From Lindgomyces ingoldianus (taxonomy: Eukaryota > Ascomycota > Dothideomycetes > Pleosporales > Lindgomycetaceae): a stretch of 64,000 bases of DNA. Shown here piece after piece: positions 10,177 to 20,519 of this stretch; position 1 is the first letter of the stretch; each line of letters begins with the position of its first letter. The position numbers and the translations under genes are program-made. Location of the stretch: positions 23,282 to 87,281 of the forward strand of contig NW_022985244.1 in assembly GCF_010093535.1 (NCBI RefSeq). The letters are read 5' to 3'. Below the pieces are notes generated by a model. It did no database searches, was not told the DNA's origin, and worked only from the letters and a program-made list of their open reading frames with translations.

Positions 10177-13100
10177 CAGGTTCCTAGGTGTTTTTATAGG
10201 TTAGGTATCCTACCTACTTTATTAGGTAATAATTTTCTTTATTATCTAAGATTTTCTTAACTTTATACTTAAGTTTCTTTTTGTTTTATCCTTAAGTTGC
10301 TAATAGAATACCTTTAAGTGCTAGTTCTAGCTTAGAAATGTAGAACTATAAGAAGATTTTTATGTCCTTTAGTAGTTTAAGCTTACATGCTTCTAAGTAG
10401 GTTTAAATAACTTTATAAAGTCCTATTTATTTTTTAGCTAGCTTCTATGCTAGTTAAGGGCTTTTAAAGTTTATAGTATCTAAATATACATAATTATAAG
10501 GGTGTATTTTTAGCGCTACTTATTAGTGTTAATTTACTAATGCTTCTATAGCTTCTATTATAAGTTAGGCTTTTTTACTTAATTTCTAATGTATTTCTAG
10601 AAGTTATGTTGTCCTACTTAAGGCCTTAGGTAGGTTTATTAGTTAGGTTCTAAAAAGCTTGTACCTATAAGGGTAGCTAAAATTTGCTTTATATAGGGTT
10701 ATCTTAGTTAAGGCTAACTGTGTGGTGTTAATAGCTAACTAGGCTATTAGCAACTATTTAGGCTAATTTATTTATTTATATAAGATGTATTTTTATAGGT
10801 ACTTTTCTATTTCTGTGTTTATACGTTCTGTTTGTCTATCTGTCTAAGGGTGGTAGGCTGTGGAGAGTTTATAGGTTATTTTAAGGTGTTAGACTATAGT
10901 TATTTAATACTTACTAGTAAAAAGTTTGTCTCTATTTAAGATAATAATCTGTAGGCATTTATATGTTGTAAAGAAATTCTTTTTTAGTTTAAACATAAAT
11001 TCTTTTACTATTATGCTTTTCTTTATTACCTATATAAAAATAAACTTTGTAGTTTTGTTAACTACTACTATAATTATATTACAAAGTCTTTCTGTTCTAG
11101 GTTTATAGGATAGTAGTAATCCTGTTATAAAGTCTATTGTTACTATAGTCTAGGGTTGTTTAGGTGCTATAATTAGCTAGAGTTGTCTATATAGTTTATG
11201 TCTTTAGGGATTGTTTTTATTGCACAGGTTACACTCTTATAATACTCTAGTGCATAAGTGTTTTAGTTATAGAATGTCTTTAAAAATTACTTCTTTTATT
11301 TTTTTCTAAAGTAATCTTATTCTAGGGTGCCTAAACATTAGGGCCTTATAATATTTTTTAATAAGGTTTTTTTATTTATGTTTAGTAATTGTTAGGGAAC
11401 AGATTAGTTCTTCTAGTTCTAGTTTATTATATACTAGACCCTAGTTAGTTTCTTTAAAGATTATAAATTCTTTAGTGTCTTCTTCTAGCTTATTAAAGTA
11501 GTTAGCGCGTCTACTAAGAGTGTTAGCTTGTTAGTTGCTAGTTCTAAGGACATGTTTAATAACAAAATTAAACTATGCTAGTTCTATTACCTATTATACA
11601 TGCATAGAAGACAGTTTCTTTATAGTTAAAAAGGTTACTAAGTTAGTGTAGTTAGTGTAGATAACAAATTGCTGTCTAAGTTTTTATAATTCTACTTCCT
11701 AATTCTTATAAGTGTTAACTATAGCCTTAAGTTCTTTATCTAGTATAGTGTACTTCTATTCTATAGGGGTAAACTTTGCTAAGTAGTATACTACTAAGTG
11801 CTAATAACTATTTTTTTGTTTTTATAGTAGGGCTGCTCCTTTAGCTTATTTTAAGGCGTTAGTATGTACCTTAGTTTCTAAGGCTAGATTATATATTCTA
11901 AGGACTAGGTAGCTAGTAACAGTCTTTTTTAATTCTTTAAAGAATTAATTTATTTTAGTTATCTACTAGAATTTGTGTGACGCTTTTTCCTTTGTTATAG
12001 TGTTAGTAAGTAGAAGCGCTATCTTAGAGTAGTTCTTAATTATTCTTTATACGTAGCCTGTTAATCCTAGGAATCCCCTAATTTCTGTAATAGATTTAGG
12101 TACAGGCTATTTAAGTACCTTAGTTACTTTCTTTAGGTCTATTTTTATCTAATTCTAGTTTATAATAAATTCTAGGTATTTAGTTTCTTATATGTTAAAT
12201 TTGCATTTTTTAAGTTAGAGGTGTAGGCTATATTGCCTAAGATGTTCTAATACAAGTTTTACTTTTAATATGTAATTATTACAGCTTTCCTTAGTGTATA
12301 TTAGTATGTTATTAAGGTATACTAATATAAATATGTTAAGGTACAGATTTAAAGCTGTGTTAATAACTCTTTAAAAAGTTGCAGGTGCGTTAGTAAGTCT
12401 AAAGGGCATAATAAGTAGTTTATATAGTCCTTTAGAAGTTTTAAAGGCTGTTATCTATTTATGTCTTTATTTAATTTTTATCTTATTAAATTTGTCTTAG
12501 ACATTAAACTTAGTAAAGTGTTTAGTTCCTTTTAGTTAGTTTATAATGTTCTAGATTATTAGAAGGGGGTACTAGTCTTATATAGTGTTATTGTTTAGAG
12601 TTTAATAGTCTTAATATACTCTTACTTTGCTATTTTTCTTTTTTGTAAAGACTACTGCTAATGCTACTAGGCTATTGCTTTCTTAGATATGTCCTTATAA
12701 CAGCATCTTGTCTATGTATTCTTATAGTGCTTCTTTCTAGGCTTTAGTTAATAGTTAGAGTTTATAGGCTTTTAGCTAAGGTTCTAGTTTAAGGTTAATA
12801 GTGTAGTCTTATAGCTAGTTTAGCAGTAATTCTTCTAGGTTCTCTAGGGTTTTAAACATGTCTTTATATTTCTTATATTCTTCTAGTAAGGTTCTAGTTT
12901 TATAGGAGATCTTATAGATCTTTATTTAGTTAAGGTCTTATTCTTTTTAGAGTTCTTTAAAGGATATTTCCTTTAGTTTTTTCTTTATTAAGTAGACTAC
13001 TTAGGCCTTTAGTTCTTAGTAAAGAAACTTTTTTACTTTTTCTTTTTTAGGGAAATATCTGCTTCCTTCTTTTGCTTATTAGTGGAAGGTGCATAAATTG

Positions 13101-15700
13101 TTATAGCAGGCTAACTATACTATGCAGGGATAGTCTTGTTTTGTTACTAGAGTTATAGTTTACTAATTAATTATTAAGTTGTGTCTGTAAAGCTAGTTAT
13201 ATTTAAGTATTACTTAGTATTTTTCTTCTAGTAGTAAGATGTTAAAGGATATCTAGTTACTAGTTTCTTTAGTGTCTATAATAAGTTTATAAGTTTTAAG
13301 TTATATCTATCCTACTTTATATTTAATTAAGGAGGCATCTGCTAGGGTTACTTTAAAAGGTTTTTCTTTAGTTCTAAAAGGTATTTTTTTTTAGTTAACC
13401 TATGTAGAGTTAATTGCTGTAAAGGTGCAACTGCTATTTATTAGCGTAAGGCCTGTCTATTCTTGTCCTAGGCAAGAGAGAGTTATTTCTGTAGTTAGGC
13501 TGCAGCCTAATCCTTATCTTATAGTAATAAGGGTGCAGAGTTTATAGAGAACTTCTAGATAGTTTATACTATTGTCTTCTTCTACTTTAAGAGCTTCTCC
13601 TTAGTAGCTTTTAATTTAGTTAGACTATATTTTATATTCCTAGTAACTTTATATTATACATTTTGCTACAGTGCAGTGCTAATCTTCTATTTTATAGTAA
13701 TATAGCATTTAATTATTTTGTTAATAGGCTTTTTACTAAAAGTAGTAGAATGCGCAGTTTACTTAGCTTTTGCATTCTGTCTAGGGCTTCTGCTTGTGCT
13801 AGGTTCTAGTGTTACAGTGGGTGCATTAAGGCATTTTGCATGCTAATGCCATCCTAGGGAGCGTGTCAGTTGCGAGCTTGCTTGTCTAAATTCTGTATAG
13901 CCACTAGCTAGCTTTATGTTTAGTTAGCTAGTGTTTAATACAGTACTTATTAACGCATAGATACTAGTTATAAGGGCAGTTCCTTAGGTTATTTTAGACT
14001 AGTATTAGTTAGACCTGCGTCTATTATAGATACTCTTTTATTTATACTATTTATAAAGAGTAGCTTTAATATGTGCATTAGAACTTATTATGTCTTTAGC
14101 TTCTGCATAGAATGCAGTATCTATTTTATTAGCAAGTTTCTAGGTTCTTTTATATAATTACTATTGCTAGAGGGGGTGTGTTAGCTCTCTAGTTGCAGGG
14201 TTTTAAGGTTATTAAAGGGGTGCATTGCTAATTAGGGCCCCTTTCTTTATTTAATATTTTCTAAAACATTTTCTATTATTCCTTATTATTTAGCACAGCA
14301 TAGTAGGTCCTAGTAATTTCTTTAATTATGCTATAAGTGTCTGCGTTATTATTAATGTGTACTTTATACATTATTTTTTTGCAATTTTGTAAGTTGTAGG
14401 TGTTGCTACATTTCTAGCAGTTGCTATAGTTAAACTAGTATTATAATTCTTAGGCAAAGATTCTAGTTATTAGTTATCTTAAAGAGAATAATTCTTTCCC
14501 TTCTCTTATGTTTATAACATATGTTGTTGCTTATGTGTAGCTTTACTATCTTTTATAGGTAGCTGCTTATTCTAGTGCTTTAAATATGTTATTATTGTCC
14601 TAAACTTTAACCTTCTAGTATTCTATTAGGCATTTATTAGATTTGTAATTGCTTCTGCATTACTAGTAGAGGTTCTTGTTTAGTCTGTCTAGGATTTTAG
14701 GTCCTGTTAGACCCTACTCTATATGTATTACTTTTATAGTTAGTCTTTTATCTTTATTCTTTTAGTTACTAGAGTTTAGGCATTCTCTTTTATAATGTCT
14801 TACTTTTTTATAGTTAAGGCACGCTTTTTTCTTAAGCTATTTTTGTTATTTAGTACTTAGTAGCAGCTTTTTACTAGTTTAGAACTTACTTTTTTTTCTA
14901 GTTAAGCCCTATGTATACTTAGCATAGCTAAGATCTATTAGTTTACTATTAGACTATTAAGTCTCTTTCTTCCTCTAGAATACTTCTAGTTTCTAGGGCG
15001 TTATGCTAGGGCGCTTTTTTTAAAGACGTTCTTAATGCTAATTATTATACATAGTCGCCCTTTTTATGTATTTTTTAAATTCCTTTAGTTTGCTGTAATG
15101 CATAAATTTGTTTTTAATTACATTAAATAGTCTGTTATAAAACATTCTTCTAATAGCTGCTTTGTTAGTCTATCTGCTAATAGCTAACTGTTTGCGGAAG
15201 TGTGCTGTATATAATTAGACAGTGCCTTTTTTTTATTATAGGGTGTTTATTCTGTTAACTGCCTTTTCCTTCTAATTAGCTTAGCTGTAAATTATTATAA
15301 AGGCTTATTTAAAAGTGTCTATACTTTAAAAAATTTCTTAAGTGTAAATAAAAAATTTTTTTTTAGTTACTTTATATTTTATCTAATTATCTGTGTGTAG
15401 TTAGAACTAGATAGCTAGGGGTCCTTCTAGGTAGAGTCTTATTTATAAGATTATTTTCTTATTAGTTTAGAAAGCGCCTTTATTATATTGCATGTATAAG
15501 TAGCATTAAGTAAAGAATAGCTTAAGGTTTTTAGCTATGCTGTTAAATAATTTAGGTAGGGCTAGGCGTAGTAATTTTTTTAACTTAATGCTAGTCTTAT
15601 TTTTAGCAGCGTTGCAGAGCTTAGCAACTTCTAGGTAGAGGGCGTAGAGTTGTTAGACATAGGGTTGTTGTTAAAGCTAGGCTTTAAGTGTTTTAATTTT
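10085..15700 (-). pseudogene. Gag-pol polyprotein of B, inactivated
   Basis: Read on the minus strand: gag with a CCHC knuckle at 14821-14780 (A-C-L-N-Y-K-K-V-R-H-Y-K-R-E-C). Reverse transcriptase shows IMPFRLTNAPATF at about 12410 and the catalytic motif as Y-L-N-N at 12319-12308 (YLDD with both Asp codons changed to Asn). RNase H and integrase follow, then a chromodomain at about 10350-10160 (KYKVKKILD ... TWEP). This gag-protease-RT-RNase H-integrase-chromodomain order is that of Ty3/gypsy chromoviruses. Stops throughout are TAA/TAG. The C-terminus overlaps the antisense accessory frame. Confidence 0.9.
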
Positions 15701-15840
15701 TTAATAAAGATATTATATTTGCTAAGTGTATTCCTTCTTATTCCTAGACAGGGTTTTGCTAGTGCTGGCTGCACTAGCCCCTGTCATTCTAATATTAAGG
15801 GAGGTGTGAGGTGCTATACTTTTAGAGAGGTAGTGATTAA

Positions 15841-16426
15841 TGTTATAATCTTTACTTTAGAAAAATAGTGTTTCTAGAGTATAACAGCCTATATAAGTAT
15901 TAGTAGAGAAGGGATAAGAACTTAGCTAGATTAGGTGTATAGTCTATTAAGTAGAGTAAGAGATAGTTAGAGTTTTAGAGGCAGGCTATAGTTTGTCCCT
16001 ATAGCTGTATAGGTAGCTAGGTGTTACTAGTTAGGTAGACAAGGGTTAGAGGTATATATGTTGTAAGATATACAAGGCAGCTTAATCCTTTTTATAAAAG
16101 AGTTAAGCTTCTTAGTCTATTATAAAAAATAAACTAAACATTAATCACAGCCTTCTAACTATAGTTAGGATTAAGACTATATACATAGTAGTTGCATGCC
16201 TGCATGCTTGCATGCTGTTTTCCTTTGTGTCCTGCAGGCGCGCAAGCCTGCAATACTTTATTGGACAGCGCATTCTGCTAAGCATTTGTCTATAAGATAG
16301 CACTATTCTTCCTCTGTTTAGTTGTAAGGTCCACTGATCGCGGGGTTAACCGTCTTCCATCCACTGTGCTTGGGGCTGTGCGTAATAGCGAGCTGAGTCA
16401 TTGCGGTCTGTTCGTTGGCCGTAACA
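15841..16426 (-). repeat. 5' LTR of B
   Basis: The first ~490 bp are RIP-mutated; the last ~100 bp (from about 16330) are GC-rich and intact, next to J sequence. The same bases in the 3' LTR (9335-9431) are mutated. Confidence 0.95.
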
Positions 16427-16550
16427 AAAATGCTGCAAAATGCTGCAACATGTAGCAACATACTGTTCGAGCTTATTGCTCGTACTATATAGCAGCTTTC
16501 GTCAAGCGTTCCTCCTGTCTTGACAGTAGGTGCGCATATCTGACATATCT

Positions 16551-16669
16551 AAATAATATTCCAGGCTGTACTGTACTCTATAGTGCTAGAGTGGGTTGTT
16601 ATAGGCCATAATAAAGTTTGTTGTGGTGTGGTCTTGGCAAAAGTGAGCAACTCAGGTGTGCGAGCAACT
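16551..16669 (+). repeat. Right end of region Y, copy 1
   Basis: Continues Y after J. It ends in GTCTTGGCAAAAGTG followed by two GAGCAACT-type motifs, arranged as in termini T3/T4 (GGCTTGGCAAAAGTG then two GGCCGGCTAACCTG motifs). The inverse is at 30325-30400 and 30831-30880. Confidence 0.65.
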
Positions 16670-16789
16670 GCCAATCCTCGACACACCGATGCGGCTGATG
16701 CCAATCCCCGACACACCGATGCGGCTGATGCCAATCCTCGACACACCAATGTGGCTGATGCCAATCCCCGACACACTGATGTGGCTAGA
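16670..16789 (+). repeat. 30-bp tandem repeat array, four units
   Basis: Four units of GCCAATCC(C/T)CGACACACCGATG... type at 16670, 16700, 16730 and 16760. A RIP-mutated direct copy is at 6089-6208, and the start of an inverse copy is at 30305 beside the assembly gap. Because 30 is a multiple of three, both strands stay open and translate as ten-residue repeats; I read this as a by-product. Confidence 0.9.
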
Positions 16790-17034
16790 GAGGTGGAACA
16801 GACGCAATTAAACATGTTTTACACAACGCATGCTAGAGCAAACTGCATGCAAATTAGCATAAAGGTGCACTTACATTAGCTATACATTTTTTTTAAAAAA
16901 GAATATAAGAAACACATAAGGTGACAGAGAAACAGCGTTACCAGGGTTTATCCGAAGAAATTCTGACTAACTAGCGCGTCCAAAAGAGGAGATTCTGCTC
17001 AACTTTTCGTTCTGCAAACCCGAATATAATAAGC
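16790..17034 (+). repeat. Flank of the 30-bp array, right end of M
   Basis: Matches 6209-6480 base for base apart from transitions, and is much less mutated. After about 17034 the homology stops and the sequence returns to G. No gene. Confidence 0.65.
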
Positions 17035-18111
17035 AGAGCAAGCTCTGCTAATAAAGCAACTCTTAACAATAACTATAACACTTATAAAGTTATAAAAAGA
17101 ATTGCTATAGTCTATTATAATATCTTAAACAAAGAAAAAAGATAAAAGTTTTTTAAAAAAAATTTAGTAAAAGAAAAAGGCCCTAATTAGCACTTAACAC
17201 CCCTGTAAACTCTAGCTCTATTAAGAGAATAACTAGACACACTACCTTTAGCATTAGTAGTAACAAAAAAAGAGCTAGAGCTATAATAAATTTATAGGTA
17301 CTATATTCTCTATAAAAGCAAAAGGCACAACGCCTACTATTATAAATATAAAAATTACCCTCTACAGATAATTTAAATAAAAGAATACCTTAGATAGGCC
17401 TAAGTGTAACTTATTTCTATCTGCACTAATCTTAAGCAATGCTTATACACATAGTACTTTTATATAAATAAGTACTACTTCTAACACTAGCTAACTAAGC
17501 ACTAAGCTAGCTAGTAGCTAATAGGTGTATAGAAAAGCAAAAGATTTACTAACACCCTAATAAGATTAGTAATAACATGCAAAATGCTAAACTGCTAGCA
17601 TTATAGCATAAAACTGCTATATAAAAAGAAACTATAGACTAAATGCAAGAAGGCTCTTAACTACGCCTTCTACTACTTTTAGTAAAAAGCTTACTAGTAG
17701 AATAATTAGCTCCTATATTACTATAGAGTAGAAAGCATTAATTACCTAGTAGACAACTATATAGTAAAATACTACTAGCAATTTAAAATTATAGCTAATA
17801 AAGTAAATAAATAAATATATAATTTTTTAAGTGTTAAAAAAGACAACTTTAGCATAAATTATAACAAAGTCTACTACAACATAAAAGTTCTTATAGTAGT
17901 AAGATAAGGGTTAAGGAAAAGCCTAATAGCTAACTACACACTTAAATTTTCTAACAGAATAGTATATAAAGGCCTTACATTAATTAACAGTAGATGCATG
18001 TTCTTAGTAATTAACTTTTAATATGTTAAAGACTATAAAATACTCTACTAAATAAAAAAACACTTTTTTTAAGTATTGTTAGCTAATGCATCCTTAATTA
18101 AATATAGCAGA
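17035..18111 (+). pseudogene. G linker and aspartic protease, 5' part
   Basis: Internal G sequence between M and E1. Near 17980-18000 the frame reads L-I-N-S-R-C, a mutated L-I-D-S-G protease active-site motif. Domain sequence continues to the E1 insertion at 18111 and resumes at 47847 (GGACAAATCTGCC), reading through to the I-L-E-Y motif near 47940 that corresponds to the I-L-G protease element. The protease releases Gag and Pol proteins. RIP stops inactivate it. Confidence 0.7.
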
Positions 18112-18391
18112 TGTTGAATAGGCTCTAACAGCTAGCTGCTTATAGTATAAGCACTTAAGTAGCAAGAGTAAGAGTGGTGTACAGTGTGCACAGTGTATAA
18201 GGTAGGTAAAGTAAGGGCAACATATTTTTAGTTTTATTACTCTTATCTTTCCTCTATATAGAGGAAAAAGAGGATATCTAGATATTTACACACAGAGGTT
18301 TGCGCACAAGCATTATGTAACATAGATATGTGATCCTGCTTGTGCGCAATTATTTATATCTAGGCCGCAACGCTGCTGCTGTGTATAGACA
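18112..18391 (-). repeat. 3' LTR of E1
   Basis: 280 bp, TGTTGAATAGG ... GTGTATAGACA. Matches the C LTRs in inverse orientation. The first bases keep the G of TGTTGAATAGG that inner copies have lost. Confidence 0.95.
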
Positions 18392-19635
18392 CTAGCAACT
18401 TTTCTTTTTATCTAAAAAGTTACCTTCTGTACGCGTTACCTTTTTTCTGTCTATGTAGGTCTATCTAATTATGTTTTATCTTTACTCTACTTTATTTATT
18501 AAGACTTGCCTTAGTAATGCTATGCGTTAGAATAAGCTAGTTATGCTATGTAAATAGCTTTTTTTTTTATTCTTTACTTTCTAAGCTTTGCTGTATAATT
18601 CTCTAGCTTTTTTTTCTTTTTATATAGTACTAACAGTAACAGATCCTTATAATAAAAAAAATAAGTGCGTATAATATAAAAAAAAAAAATAAAAAAAAAT
18701 AAGCTTTATATAAAGGTGTTATTAGTCTAGTTAGTCTAAGGCATCTTTGCGCACAGGATCTAGCTAGTCTACAGATGCTTCTATCTAGACAGAGAGGTAG
18801 TTAGTTAGAACTAATAATTAAAAAGCCTAGTTTAGTGTTTTTTTATATATATATTTACTAAGTTATCTTTACTATTAATTTACTTAATTTTAGTAATTTT
18901 CCTTTTCTTATATAATTTATAAAGTAACATAATGTTAATTATAAGTTACTTTTTACTAGTAGTGCTTAGCTTAATAAAGTAATTATATAAAAACCTTAAA
19001 TCTATGTAGATTACTACTAGAATTAGTAGTAGTTTAAGCATTTATATAATTTACTATAAAGTTATACTAAAAGTAATTACATTATTAAACTTTTTAACTA
19101 TTTTATATAGTTTACTAGTAAGAACACTTCTAGTTACTTTTTTACACTTAGTAGAATTCTAGTGTATAATGTTACCTAGTATTTTAAAGTAGTTGCTTTA
19201 CTTTATATAGTTTTTATTACTTAATATAATTAAAAATCTTAGCTATAAGCTAAAGTTTTTATTATTAGTAAATAATCTATTTATAAAAATAAATAGCTTT
19301 ACATAATTAAGCTATAATAGTAAGAAAGTAAGACTACACTTACTATTATTTATCTACTATTAGATTTATATGTTAAGTGTGTTAATATTATTATATAAAG
19401 AGTTTATAGTTTATGTAGTAATAAACAGGTTAAATGCTGCCTCTAGTTAACACATAGATATAATATATACTCTTTTTACATATTACTTAATATATTATTA
19501 TGCAGCATCTTTATTTTTTAGGTTAATTATATAAAAGTAGCTTACTTATCTTTTTTAAGTAAAAATTACTATATTATGTGTAAGTTTAATCTTTTTACTA
19601 TTAAACTTAATAAGTTGCTTTTTTACTAAAATAGT
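18392..19635 (-). pseudogene. E1 pol 3' end: RNase H and end of RT
   Basis: Minus strand. Positions 19200-18760 align with the C RNase H (25030-25540) after complementing; 19635-19200 is the end of the reverse transcriptase domain. From 18720 to 18392 is a ~330-bp untranslated tail, where C has ~640 bp extra plus a second ~170-bp insertion. Many RIP stops. Confidence 0.75.
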
Positions 19636-19640
19636 CTTAC

Positions 19641-19920
19641 TGTCCGTACGCAGCAGCAGCGTCACAGTCTGGATACGAGCGATCGCGCACGAGCAGGACC
19701 ACGTATCTCTGTCACATGATGCTCGTGCGCGAACCTCTGTGCGCGAACATCTAGATATCCCCCTTTTCCTCTGTACAGAGGAAAAACAAGAGCAATAGAA
19801 CTAGAAACATGTTGCCCTTACCTTACCTACCTTGTACACTGTGCACACTGTACACTACTCTTACTCTTGCTACTTAAGTGCTTATACTATAAGCAGCTAG
19901 CTATTAAAGCCTATTTAACA
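19641..19920 (+). repeat. 5' LTR of C
   Basis: TGTCCGTACGCAGCAGC ... CCTATTTAACA. The outer ~150 bp are GC-rich and intact, the inner part is mutated. Confidence 0.95.
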
Positions 19921-19954
19921 CTAATTAGTAGTTAATTTAATTAACTGCAAATTA

Positions 19955-20490
19955 GCAAGAGTAACAATAGAGTACCTACGCTTTGTAAGGTACTTTGTTT
20001 TGTTACCTATCCCTTAGGAAGAGTAACAGCAGAGTACCTACGCCCTGTAAGGTACTTTGTTTAGTTACCTATCCCTTAGGATAGCAGATTAATCCTTTGC
20101 ATCACACAGCAAGCTCTGCTACTGTACAAAGTAAAGAGAAGATAGTGCGAGACGCACACTAAAACCACTAAAGCTGCACAACCTAGCAGCTAGACAACAG
20201 CAGTACCCGCGCGATCTACTGCACAAGCAATTAACCTTACGCCCTGTAAGGCACTTTGTTTTGTTACCTATCCCTTAGGAAGAGTAATAATAAAGCACCT
20301 ACGCCCTATAAGGTACTTTGTTTAGTTACTTATCCCTTAGGATAGTAGATTAATCTTTTGCATTGCACAGCAAGCTCTGCTACTGTACAAAGTAAAGAGG
20401 AGATAGTGTAAGGCGCACACTAAAGCTATTAAAGCTGCACGACCTAGCAGCTAGACAACAGCAGTACCTGCGCGATCTACTAGAAAAGTA
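19955..20490 (+). repeat. Leader tandem repeats of C
   Basis: Two ~261-bp direct repeats, each with two ~61-bp subrepeats built round GTTACCTATCCCTTAGG and CCCTGTAAGGTACTTTG. E1 has a related, shorter arrangement at about 47200-47520. The position between 5' LTR and gag would place them in the RNA leader. Role unknown. Confidence 0.8.
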
Positions 20491-20519
20491 ATTAACTATA
20501 CTATTATAATAGAATCCCA

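Larger units (their letters stand above)
8846..16426 (-). mobile_element. Ty3/gypsy element B, full-length, RIP-degraded
   Basis: LTRs of 586 bp at 8846-9431 and 15841-16426 are flanked by TSD AAAAT (8841-8845 and 16427-16431). Coding direction is minus. A purine-rich tract lies just inside the left LTR (minus strand, next to 9432), as expected before a 3' LTR. A gag-pol relic fills 10085-15700, and an antisense accessory frame occupies 9556-10176. Outer parts of both LTRs are GC-rich, while inner parts and interior are RIP-mutated. Confidence 0.95.
8551..16545 (-). mobile_element. Element J, copy 1 (LTR-like, split by gypsy B)
   Basis: Without B it is about 409 bp with ends TGTTAGAT ... ATCTGACA and a perfect TSD TATCT (8546-8550 and 16546-16550). 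The empty site is present in the second M copy just beyond 30870 (GTAGTATCTAAATAAT inverted). TG...CA ends with a 5-bp TSD suggest a solo LTR of an unknown family. It carries a TGCA-rich decamer array. Copy 2 is at 30401-30825. Confidence 0.8.
5885..17034 (+). mobile_element. Composite repeat M, copy 1 (inserted in G gag-pol)
   Basis: The left end AAATACTACAACAG follows TA at 5883-5884. The same end, inverted, stops at 40013 beside TA in element E2, so this junction is well supported. The right end is approximate: it is where the RIP-mutated 6209-6480 and the 16790-17034 homologies stop and G resumes. Inside are a 30-bp repeat array, a solo LTR, a region Y with a decamer array, element J carrying gypsy B, and a second 30-bp array. 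No transposase is seen. The two ends are not inverted repeats of each other, so M may itself be nested. Confidence 0.6.

Noticed and set aside
16549..16879. Frames with ten-residue repeats (ADANPRHTDA on +, SAASVCRGLA on -)
   Set aside because: Produced by the 30-bp array, open on both strands; the RIP-mutated copy at 6089 gives no support for coding.
5885..17034. M as a simple Tc1/mariner element
   Set aside because: The left end is next to TA in both copies, but the right end is not its inverted repeat and no transposase is visible.
17570..17625. Possible second zinc knuckle in G
   Set aside because: The His position needs a frameshift, and the true gag knuckle is at 5431-5472 with spacing that matches element A.
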